From Aurantimonadaceae bacterium (GTDB lineage Bacteria > Pseudomonadota > Alphaproteobacteria > Rhizobiales > Rhizobiaceae): a stretch of 6,861 nucleotides of DNA. Within the stretch, counting starts at the first letter, position 1. The number at the start of each line of letters is the position of its first letter. The notes under the pieces are model-generated. The model ran no database searches, was not told the DNA's origin, and was given only the letters and a program-made list of their open reading frames with translations. Below, piece after piece: positions 1-5,716 of this stretch. The stretch is taken from assembly GCA_003232595.1 (NCBI GenBank), contig QIIJ01000310.1, positions 1-6,861 on the forward strand, read 5' to 3'. Made by a program: the position numbers and the translations under genes.

Positions 1-1405
1 TGATATACGCCTTGCCCATCGCGAGGGCTTTGCTTCGGTCGAACATCTCAAACGGTACACAACACTTGGCATGGCGACCGATCAGGGTAAAACCTCCAAT
101 ATTACAGGGCTGGCTATTATGGCGGAGGCCCGCAAACTTGATATTCCCGAGGTTGGCACGACCAGGTTTCGTCCACCATTTACACCGGTCGCCATCGGTG
201 CGATTGCCGGTGAAAATTATGGCCATTTACGGGCTCGCCGATTAACGCCAATGCATGACTGGCATGAAAGCCGCGGTGCAAACCTGGTCGCCAACGGGTT
301 GTGGATGCGCCCGGAGGCCTATTGTAATGCTGGCGAGACAATTGAGCAGGCCTATGTCCGCGAGGCAAAAGCTGTACGACAAAGTGTCGGGCTGGTCGAT
401 GTTTCAACTCTTGGAAAGATTGACATCCAGGGCCCGGATGCGACCGAGTTCATCAACCGCATCTATTCTAACCCCTTTGCCAAACTGCCTGTCGGAAAGG
501 CGCGCTACGGGCTGATGTTACGCGAGGACGGGGTTTTGTTTGATGATGGTACGACCTGGCGATTTGATGAGCATCATTATTTGATGACCACCACAACGGC
601 TAATGCCGGGCCAGTAATGAGCCATCTTGAATACCATCTTGATGCTGTCTGGCCCGAATTCAAAGTCTCGCTGGTCTCAGTTACAGACCAATGGGCCGGG
701 ATTGCCGTTGTCGGACCGGATTCGCGTAATGTGCTGCAATATTGTGTCGATGGCACTGATGTGAGTAATGAGGCCTTTCCCTTTATGGGCGTTCGCGACG
801 GCATGATCGGGGATATTCCGGTCAAAATTGCCCGGCTGTCATTTTCCGGTGAAATGGCCTTTGAAGTCTTCTGCGGCGCGCTGCATGGCGCAGCACTCTG
901 GAAGGCACTGATGGAAGCCGGGGAGGCCTTTGACATCGTGCCTTACGGTCTGGAGGCGCTCACTACCCTGCGCATTGAAAAGGGCCATGTTGCCGGTTCC
1001 GAGCTTAGTGGCCGCACTACGGCAGGTGATTTGGGACTTGGCGGTATGGTATCAGCAAAAAAGCCTTATATCGGCTCGGTTCTGGTGCAACGCGAAGCAT
1101 TGCATGAGACTGATCGTGAACAATTGATTGCCGTTAAGTCATTGGATGGGCAAAGAATTCAAGGCGGCAGTCATATTGTGGCATCTGCCGACAAGGGAAA
1201 ACCCGGCGAAAGCCTTGGTCATGTGACTTCAGCCTGCTTTTCACCGGAACTCGATTGCTATGTGGCGCTTGCACTGTTGAAAAACGGGCGGGCGCGACAC
1301 GGCGAAAACCTCTACGTAGCCAGCCCGGTGCGCGGCACCCACAGTGCAGTTGAGATCATAAGTCCGCACATGGTTGACCCGGAAGGGAACCGGATGCATG
1401 GCTGA
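1..1405 (+). CDS. soxA: Sarcosine oxidase alpha-subunit family protein (C-terminal half, 5' end outside window)
   Basis: The reading frame is open from base 2 and gives 467 residues before TGA at 1403-1405. An ATG at base 71 lies inside the conserved stretch KRYTTLGMATDQGKTSN, so it is not the start; family members are about 1000 residues, so the FAD/NAD-binding N-terminal half lies upstream. Visible landmarks (partial numbering) are VGTTRFRPPFTPV (50-63), TPMHDWHESRGA (82-93), the start of the aminomethyltransferase (GcvT-like) folate domain with STLGKIDIQGPDATEF (135-150), LPVGKARYGLMLREDGV (162-178), RLSFSGEMAFEV (278-289) and PYGLEALTTLRIEKG (314-328). A GcvT C-terminal barrel follows (about 370-465). 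In this family the heterotetramer oxidatively demethylates sarcosine or related N-methyl amines and passes the methyl carbon to tetrahydrofolate in the cytoplasm. The segment after EKG differs from canonical sarcosine oxidases as I recall them, so the true substrate may not be sarcosine. The gamma-subunit gene overlaps its end by 8 nt. Confidence 0.9.
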   Translation, partial: DIRLAHREGFASVEHLKRYTTLGMATDQGKTSNITGLAIMAEARKLDIPEVGTTRFRPPFTPVAIGAIAGENYGHLRARRLTPMHDWHESRGANLVANGLWMRPEAYCNAGETIEQAYVREAKAVRQSVGLVDVSTLGKIDIQGPDATEFINRIYSNPFAKLPVGKARYGLMLREDGVLFDDGTTWRFDEHHYLMTTTTANAGPVMSHLEYHLDAVWPEFKVSLVSVTDQWAGIAVVGPDSRNVLQYCVDGTDVSNEAFPFMGVRDGMIGDIPVKIARLSFSGEMAFEVFCGALHGAALWKALMEAGEAFDIVPYGLEALTTLRIEKGHVAGSELSGRTTAGDLGLGGMVSAKKPYIGSVLVQREALHETDREQLIAVKSLDGQRIQGGSHIVASADKGKPGESLGHVTSACFSPELDCYVALALLKNGRARHGENLYVASPVRGTHSAVEIISPHMVDPEGNRMHG

Positions 1406-1982
1406 TTTTACCTCACCTCTCGATAAAGTAGCCATTGCCGGGGTCTTCGGGCGCAGCACTGATGAACCCTTAGTGCTTTCGCACCGGATTTGCACCGGCC
1501 TTGCCCAAGTCACTACCTGGCCGGAAAGTTATAAAAAGGCTGCATCCGCTGTGAAACGGGTAACAGGACTAAAATGGCAACAGGGTCATGCCTCTCCCGG
1601 CAATGATAAATACGCGCTGCTCTCCACCGGGCCCGGTCGCGCGCTGCTTGAGGCATTTCAACCTGGATTGGTGGAAAAATTACGCAAATTCATACCACCT
1701 GAATTCGGTGCCATAACCGACCTTTGCCATGGGCGGGTGGTTGTGCGGATCAGCGGAAAAAAAGCGGAATGGGTTTTGTCAAAAGGCATCGCGGTGGATT
1801 TTTCGACCGCCGCTTTCCCCGTTGAAACCGCAATAATCACCAGCCATCACGATACGGGCCTGGTTGTCCGCCGGGTTGATGATCAGTGCTTTGATATCTT
1901 TGTCTTTACCAGCCTTGCCCGGGATTTCTGGCATTGGCTGGAAAAGGCTGCCGCCGAATGCGGCTACGAGGTTCGGGCATGA
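1398..1982 (+). CDS. soxG: Sarcosine oxidase gamma-subunit family protein
   Basis: This encodes 194 residues, the usual size for the gamma subunit of heterotetrameric sarcosine oxidase. I chose the ATG at 1398 because AAGGGA (1383-1388) sits 9 nt upstream and the N-terminus MADFTSPLD looks natural; an in-frame ATG at 1374 would add eight residues and a longer overlap with soxA. The C-terminal half carries the family's recognisable pattern: ITDLCHGRVVVRISG (106-120), a KGIAVDF segment (129-135), AFPVET (139-144), then FDIFVFTSLARDFWHWLE (165-182). The fold resembles a reduced GcvT-like domain and, in known enzymes, packs against the alpha and beta subunits without obvious catalytic residues. 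No signal peptide or membrane segment is seen, so it is cytoplasmic. Its position right after the alpha subunit is the standard soxBDAG order. Its stop overlaps the start of the next gene by ATGA. Confidence 0.88.
   Translation: MADFTSPLDKVAIAGVFGRSTDEPLVLSHRICTGLAQVTTWPESYKKAASAVKRVTGLKWQQGHASPGNDKYALLSTGPGRALLEAFQPGLVEKLRKFIPPEFGAITDLCHGRVVVRISGKKAEWVLSKGIAVDFSTAAFPVETAIITSHHDTGLVVRRVDDQCFDIFVFTSLARDFWHWLEKAAAECGYEVRA
1968..1982 (+). promoter_or_regulatory. Ribosome binding site and ATGA start/stop overlap (gamma subunit to racemase)
   Basis: GAGG at 1968-1971 lies 7 nt before the ATG at 1979, inside the last codons of the gamma-subunit gene. The TGA stop (1980-1982) overlaps that ATG. This arrangement decides the racemase start and implies translational coupling. 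Confidence 0.7.
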
Positions 1983-3073
1983 GTGACAGGCCGCTGGCCG
2001 GATTGCGGATTATTGAAATCGCCTCGATCGGGCCAGGGCCGTTTGCAGCAATGATGTTTGCTGATCACGGTGCCGATGTCATTCGAATTGATCGACCGGG
2101 CGGTGCCAATACCGGCGTTTCTCACCGCAGCAAAGACCCGATGTTGCGCGGTCGTCGGCTTGTGGAACTTGATCTTAAACAGACTGACAATGTCGATAAG
2201 GTATTGGGACTTGTTGAAAATGCGGATGTTTTGATTGAAGGCTACCGCCCCAGTGTGATGGAGCGGCTGGGCCTCGGGCCTGATGTGGTAATGGCGCGAA
2301 ACAAGGCTCTTGTTTATGGCCGAATGACCGGTTGGGGACAGGAGGGGCCACTGGCTAAAGCCGCCGGCCATGACATCAATTACATCGCGCTCACCGGCGC
2401 GCTTGATGCGGTCGGGACAAAGGCCTCCGGTCCGGTGCCTGCGCTCAACCTGATTGGTGATTTTGGCGGCGGCGGCATGTTGCTGGCCTTCGGAGTAGTG
2501 AGTGCCATCCTGAAGGCGAAACTATCCGGCAAGGGTTCGGTAGTGGACGCTGCCATGATAGACGGGGCCGCCCTTCTCATGACAATGCCATTCGGGCTCA
2601 AGGCCGCCGGATACTGGCCCGGCGGACGTGAGGAAAACCTTCTTGATGGTGGAGCGCCGTTTTATGGCACCTATCAGACTTTGGATGGCAAGTGGGTGGC
2701 AATCGGAGCCATTGAAGAACCGTTCTGGCTGGAACTTTGTCAATTACTGTCGCTGGAAGGTGATATTTTGTCACGACGCATGGACCCTTCCACCTGGCCC
2801 GAGATTAAAGCCATGATCTTGGAAAAAATCAGTGCCAAATCCCGCGCCGAATGGGTGGTTGAATTCGAAGGGTCCAATGCCTGTTTTGCACCGGTCATGT
2901 CGATGGATGAGGTGGAAGATCACCCCCACATTGCCGCGCGATCGGTGTTTCAGAATGTGGACAATATTCTTCAACCGGCGCCTGCCCCGCGTTTTAATGG
3001 GCAAACTCCCAAAGCAGCTCCTGTGGATTTATCATTGCAGAATATTGACGATATAATTGACGAATGGTCGTAA
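1979..3073 (+). CDS. CaiB/BaiF family protein, alpha-methylacyl-CoA racemase type
   Basis: This is a 364-residue member of the family III CoA-transferase superfamily. The start is ATG at 1979, which overlaps the soxG stop as ATGA and has GAGG (1968-1971) 7 nt upstream; an earlier in-frame ATG at 1934 lies deep inside soxG. The N-terminus PLAGLRIIEIASIGPGPFAA (5-24) followed by GADVIRIDRPGG (31-42) is characteristic of alpha-methylacyl-CoA racemases. The residues matching the Mycobacterium tuberculosis MCR triad (His126, Asp156, Glu241, from memory) are all present with a constant offset of five: His131 in AGHDINYIALTG, Asp161 in NLIGDFGGGG, and Glu246 in GAIEEPF. This favours alpha-carbon epimerisation of a 2-methylacyl-CoA or similar thioester over CoA transfer, though transfer cannot be excluded. 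It is cytoplasmic. Being coupled to a sarcosine oxidase-type operon is unexpected, and its substrate is unknown. Confidence 0.87.
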   Translation: MSDRPLAGLRIIEIASIGPGPFAAMMFADHGADVIRIDRPGGANTGVSHRSKDPMLRGRRLVELDLKQTDNVDKVLGLVENADVLIEGYRPSVMERLGLGPDVVMARNKALVYGRMTGWGQEGPLAKAAGHDINYIALTGALDAVGTKASGPVPALNLIGDFGGGGMLLAFGVVSAILKAKLSGKGSVVDAAMIDGAALLMTMPFGLKAAGYWPGGREENLLDGGAPFYGTYQTLDGKWVAIGAIEEPFWLELCQLLSLEGDILSRRMDPSTWPEIKAMILEKISAKSRAEWVVEFEGSNACFAPVMSMDEVEDHPHIAARSVFQNVDNILQPAPAPRFNGQTPKAAPVDLSLQNIDDIIDEWS

Positions 3074-3084
3074 ATTCAACGGTC

Positions 3085-3096
3085 GATGATATCATC
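3085..3096. repeat. 12-bp perfect palindrome at the convergent gene junction
   Basis: GATGATATCATC is fully self-complementary and overlaps the TGA stop of the diguanylate cyclase (3092-3094). It lies 11 nt past the racemase stop and is flanked by direct copies of CAACGG (3077-3082 and 3097-3102). As a hairpin it gives only about 4 base pairs and has no T-tract, so it is not a convincing terminator. It may be chance. Confidence 0.3.
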
Positions 3097-4102
3097 CAAC
3101 GGACACCATGTTGCGCCCGGCATTTTTTGACTTGTACAATGCATCATCGGCCCGTTTCATTATCGTTGACAAATCATGATCGTCATCAAGCAGGGTCGCA
3201 ACACCCATACTGGCAGTTACTTCAATCTTGGTGATATCGGCAAATACCGGCGTCGTCTCAATGACAAGACGCACTCTTTCCGCAAAATTCTGTGCGCCTG
3301 TTTTGTCGGTTTCCGGCAACAGAATTGCAAATTCTTCACCGCCAACACGACCAGCAACATCGATGCCGATACGTGACAGGCTCTGGCATATCTGGCCAAT
3401 GGCCGTGATCACCGTGTCGCCCGCTCCGTGACCATGGGTATCATTAATATTTTTGAAACGGTCCAGATCAAGCATCACCAGCGACATGACATGGCCATAA
3501 CGGCGGCTGCGGCGAAACTCTGATGAGGCCCGCTCCATAAACCGGCGACGGTTGGCAAGACCTGAAAGCGCATCGGTATCTGCGAGCCTGCGAAGTTTTT
3601 CTTCAAGTTTGCTTCTGCGGGAAATTTCTGCCTCTAACGACGCACGGACCATTTCAAGTGCCCGGTTGTTTTCATCCATCAAAGTTGTCTGTTGCTCCAG
3701 CATTTCCCTGGCGTGGCTGAGTGAAGTCACATCATTTATGGTTATCACCAGCAAACCATCAACAGGTGAGACCGATATGTTCAGTACCAGTGAGCGTACT
3801 TGTTGCCTGTGGAAAATCGTGGCCGATTCAACAGCCCCGAATTTAAGAGCCGTTCGCATCATTGAACGCGTCTTACGACAGTCAAGTATAGATATTTTGC
3901 TGACCGGATACCCTGCGGATAAATCCTCTTGATCCACCAGCCTTAAAAATGCTGAATTGGCCAGACTTATACAATACCCGGTCGGCCTTCCCTTGCTGTT
4001 GTGTGCCATCTCGACAATGGCAATTGCTGCTGTGGAAAATTCAAACCCGTTCACAGTTTGCGTATTAATTGTGTCCTGCAACATTTTCTGCTGTGCAATC
4101 AT
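3092..4102 (-). CDS. PAS-like/GGDEF diguanylate cyclase
   Basis: This 336-residue soluble protein is predicted to make cyclic di-GMP from two GTP. In order it has a PAS-like sensor region (about 18-125, with AAIAIVE, SLANSAFLRLV and a closing ITINDVTSL), a charged coiled-coil linker (about 128-172), and a GGDEF domain (about 173-336). The GGDEF domain carries DTDALSGLANRRRF (175-188), the metal-binding DLDRFKNINDTHGHGAGD (212-229), the active-site GGEEF (254-258) and ALYKSKNAGRN (321-331). The Glu variant at the third position is compatible with activity. No EAL domain, signal peptide or transmembrane segment is seen, so the signal is probably cytosolic and unknown. The start ATG at 4100-4102 is supported by AGGT (4109-4112) at 6 nt; Met7 is an alternative. 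Where active cyclases often have RxxD as an inhibitory site, this protein reads RIGID (244-248), one residue out of register. It converges on the racemase gene. Confidence 0.93.
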   Translation of the reverse strand: MIAQQKMLQDTINTQTVNGFEFSTAAIAIVEMAHNSKGRPTGYCISLANSAFLRLVDQEDLSAGYPVSKISILDCRKTRSMMRTALKFGAVESATIFHRQQVRSLVLNISVSPVDGLLVITINDVTSLSHAREMLEQQTTLMDENNRALEMVRASLEAEISRRSKLEEKLRRLADTDALSGLANRRRFMERASSEFRRSRRYGHVMSLVMLDLDRFKNINDTHGHGAGDTVITAIGQICQSLSRIGIDVAGRVGGEEFAILLPETDKTGAQNFAERVRLVIETTPVFADITKIEVTASMGVATLLDDDHDLSTIMKRADDALYKSKNAGRNMVSVG

Positions 4103-4270
4103 CCCCGTACCTGACTATCGCAATGATTGTAATTTAATAACACACACTTATTTCTAAAATGTTACCGCGCAGAAGAGGTCGTTCTGGCAGGTAATTTTCC
4201 TGCGGAAACGCAAATTCCGGCCAATAACGGCGTGAAATCAGATAATTAGCAATGACCCAGAGTTTGAATT
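4103..4270. other. Intergenic region upstream of the diguanylate cyclase
   Basis: This 168-nt stretch separates two minus-strand genes. The part next to the cyclase start (about 4125-4165) is AT-rich and probably holds its promoter; read on the minus strand it contains TATTAA-like sequence, but no clean -35/-10 pair stands out. A 5-bp inverted repeat, GCAGG/CCTGC with a 7-nt loop (4187-4203), is present without a T-tract. No small gene with a credible ribosome binding site was found. Confidence 0.4.
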
Positions 4271-4657
4271 CTAGCCGTTCCGGGTATCGTCCTCATCATC
4301 CATCGGGCGTACAAAGGTCGCCAGGGTAATTGGTTTGGGTGAGAGATGGTGGGTGTTGCGTCGTTCTTCGGCAACTGTTGCGTCAGGTTTTCGCGATTGT
4401 TTAAATACCACGTCTCCGGCAAGGCCGAAGGCTTTTCGGAGTGCCGGTCGGTTGCAGGTGGAGGCAATTATCAGCCCCAGATGATGTAGATGTCGCCGCT
4501 CATAACAAAAGGCCGCCAGTTGGGCCCGTTGCGGCTCTGGAAGGTCGGCTGCTACACTGGCAGCATCCACCGGATTGCTGTCATGCATTTGCCCGAGAAT
4601 TTCTTCCGGGATCGGGCACTGTTCCTCATTAAGACGATGAACGTTAGAAGCGGTCAC
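4271..4657 (-). CDS. Conserved hypothetical protein, 128 residues
   Basis: I do not recognise a characterised family. The frame starts with GTG (4655-4657), has a modest AGG (4665-4667) at 7 nt spacing, and ends at TAG (4271-4273); the frame upstream soon meets a stop. The protein is soluble and has no signal peptide. A central stretch, LPEPQRAQLAAFCYERRHLH (residues about 39-58), continues into HLGLIIASTC and looks like a helical pair with regularly placed His, Arg and Cys. It resembles, from memory, hypothetical proteins of rhizobia with an AFCY...HL..IGL.IA.TC pattern. A KQSRKPD segment follows, then a polar tail ending in the acidic MDDEDD run. Codon use and amino-acid composition look coding, and the opposite-strand frames look like shadows. 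It stands alone between two AT-rich gaps. Its partner genes and function are unknown. Confidence 0.68.
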   Translation of the reverse strand: MTASNVHRLNEEQCPIPEEILGQMHDSNPVDAASVAADLPEPQRAQLAAFCYERRHLHHLGLIIASTCNRPALRKAFGLAGDVVFKQSRKPDATVAEERRNTHHLSPKPITLATFVRPMDDEDDTRNG

Positions 4658-4695
4658 GAGAAAGCCTACGGTTAGGTTGCGTTTCGTTACTATTC

Positions 4696-4707
4696 ACCAC
4701 CGGTGGT
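4696..4707. repeat. 12-bp perfect palindrome ACCACCGGTGGT, possible operator
   Basis: The sequence is fully self-complementary and lies 38 nt upstream of the GTG start at 4657. If TTGTTA (4709-4714, minus strand) is the -35 element, the palindrome fills the spacer region, which is a normal position for a repressor site. No specific regulator is recognised. Confidence 0.3.
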
Positions 4708-4722
4708 TAACAATTGGTTTAC
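4707..4722 (+). promoter_or_regulatory. CtrA-like box with one mismatch
   Basis: TTAA, seven bases, then TTTAC matches the alphaproteobacterial CtrA consensus TTAA-N7-TTAAC at 8 of 9 fixed positions. It lies about 50 nt upstream of the GTG gene and overlaps the end of the adjacent palindrome. Such near matches also arise by chance in AT-rich DNA, so this is only a candidate. Confidence 0.22.
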
Positions 4723-4773
4723 GAAGGTAAAGGGAATTTAAGGGTTTAGAGCGTTTTGTGCTTAATCAGGTTC

Positions 4774-4785
4774 ATTTGATCAAAT
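4774..4785. repeat. 12-bp perfect palindrome ATTTGATCAAAT with a second GATCAAA copy
   Basis: The self-complementary site at 4774-4785 is followed by a direct copy of GATCAAA (4778-4784 and 4798-4804), spaced 20 bp apart, about two helical turns. This geometry suits a dimeric DNA-binding protein, but no known regulator motif is matched. It lies just downstream of the lactonase stop codon. Confidence 0.25.
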
Positions 4786-4818
4786 AATAAGGACAGGGAT
4801 CAAACATTTGTAGCACCC

Positions 4819-5685
4819 TCACAGTTTTACCTGATATTCCGCCAACCCGGCTACATCCACATCAACCGCCAGCACCCTGCCCGCATCGGGCTGTTTGGCC
4901 AGCGCTTCGTCGCTCAACCGGTCGCGGGCCGAGGTGATATAGAGGCGTTTTAAATCTTTGCCGCCAAATGCCGGGCATGTTGGTTGCTGAACAGGTAGAT
5001 CGATAACGCGCTCTTCAACGCCGTTTGGGTCGTAGCGCACAATTTTCCAGCCGCCCCACTGGGCATTCCACAGATATCCGTCGCTATCCACCACCGAGCC
5101 ATCGGGGTTTATACCCTTGTCGCTGAGGTCGATATGGACCTCCCTGTCGCCAACCGGATTGCCCTCATCATCAAGCGACCAGCGCCAGATCAGGCGTTTT
5201 ACCGTGTCCGAGACATAGGCAAATTTCCTGTCCGGCGAAAAGCATGTGGAATTGGGCACAGTGACCGGGTGGAAGATTTTGTCGAGCCTGCCATTGTGAT
5301 AGCGATAATAGGCCCCTGCGCCGGGTTCGAGATTATAGCCCATAGTACCAATCCAGAAGGAACCATCGGGTGCCGTTCGCCCGTCATTGGAGCGGGTCTG
5401 GTTGTTGTCGGCTTCCATCGACGTGAGTGTTTCCCAGGAACCGAGGTTGATATCGAATTTCTGCAAGCCGCTGGCGGTGGCAACAAGCAGTGTATCGTGA
5501 TCAATCCATCCGGCAGCCGATGCCGCTTCGCCAAACAGGAATTCGCGCGGCTGTTCGCCTTCCGCATTGGTCGAGTGGAGCTTTCCAGCGGGAATATCAA
5601 ACCAATAAAGCCGCTCGCGTAACGGATGCCACAACGGTCCTTCGCCAAGGGTGCAATGATCGCCGAAGATTTTGAAGTCAGTCAT
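4819..5685 (-). CDS. SMP-30/gluconolactonase family sugar lactonase
   Basis: This 288-residue protein has the size and pattern of cytoplasmic six-bladed beta-propeller lactonases, which hydrolyse aldonolactones to sugar acids. The metal-site residues are in place: Glu15 in LGEGPLWHP, Asn145 in VPNSTCFSPD, and Asp195 in NPDGSVVD. The substrate-binding motif TRSNDGR supplies Arg98 and Asn100. Other family marks are RLYWFDIPAG (25-34), FWIGTMG (110-116), FAYVSDT (155-161) and LYITSAR (248-254). There is no signal peptide. The ATG at 5683-5685 is preceded by an excellent Shine-Dalgarno TGAGGTGA (5689-5696). It follows the sugar-acid dehydratase by 31 nt on the same strand and is probably co-transcribed, so the pair should act on successive intermediates of one sugar. 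Candidate substrates include L-arabinono-, D-xylono- and D-galactono-lactone; sequence reading alone cannot choose. Confidence 0.9.
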   Translation of the reverse strand: MTDFKIFGDHCTLGEGPLWHPLRERLYWFDIPAGKLHSTNAEGEQPREFLFGEAASAAGWIDHDTLLVATASGLQKFDINLGSWETLTSMEADNNQTRSNDGRTAPDGSFWIGTMGYNLEPGAGAYYRYHNGRLDKIFHPVTVPNSTCFSPDRKFAYVSDTVKRLIWRWSLDDEGNPVGDREVHIDLSDKGINPDGSVVDSDGYLWNAQWGGWKIVRYDPNGVEERVIDLPVQQPTCPAFGGKDLKRLYITSARDRLSDEALAKQPDAGRVLAVDVDVAGLAEYQVKL

Positions 5686-5688
5686 GGT

Positions 5689-5696
5689 TCACCTCA
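5689..5696 (-). promoter_or_regulatory. Strong Shine-Dalgarno site of the lactonase gene
   Basis: On the minus strand TGAGGTGA stands 3 nt before the ATG, with the GAGG core 6 nt away. It fixes the start and suggests the second gene of the pair is translated independently of the dehydratase stop 31 nt upstream. Confidence 0.75.
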
Positions 5697-5716
5697 ATAT
5701 TGAGTTTATCCGGTCC

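Larger units (their letters stand above)
4658..4818. other. Intergenic region with palindromes, between the lactonase end and the small protein
   Basis: This 161-nt AT-rich stretch lies downstream of the lactonase stop and upstream of the minus-strand GTG gene. It should contain the promoter of the latter. On the minus strand TTGTTA (4709-4714) could serve as a -35 element, but the match for a -10 about 17 nt on is poor. It holds two 12-bp perfect palindromes and a CtrA-like box, listed separately. No GC-rich hairpin with a T-tract follows the lactonase gene. Confidence 0.4.

Noticed and set aside
1374..1397. Earlier ATG for the gamma subunit
   Set aside because: It would add eight atypical residues (MTRKGTGC) and a longer overlap; the ATG at 1398 has a better placed ribosome binding site.
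71..1405. ATG at 71 as the start of a complete 444-residue protein
   Set aside because: The same frame is open to the window edge, and the residues before it (HREGFASVEHLKRYTTLG) are conserved alpha-subunit sequence, so the gene is cut by the window rather than starting there.
1934..1978. Earlier ATG for the racemase
   Set aside because: The extra 15 residues do not resemble the family N-terminus, and the start would lie deep within the gamma-subunit gene; ATG 1979 fits both family and spacing.
3085..3096. Bidirectional terminator between the convergent genes
   Set aside because: The palindrome can form only about four base pairs around a loop, is AT-rich and has no T-tract on either side.
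4187..4203. GCAGG/CCTGC inverted repeat as a terminator of the small hypothetical gene
   Set aside because: The stem is five base pairs with a seven-base loop and no T-run follows on either strand; it is within chance expectation.
4490..4675. Plus-strand frame opposite the small hypothetical protein
   Set aside because: Its composition looks random, it has no supporting ribosome binding site, and the minus-strand frame shows the more protein-like sequence and codon pattern.
5134..5622. 162-residue plus-strand open frame inside the lactonase
   Set aside because: It lies antisense to a well-supported SMP-30 gene with intact catalytic residues, and its own sequence matches no family that I recognise.
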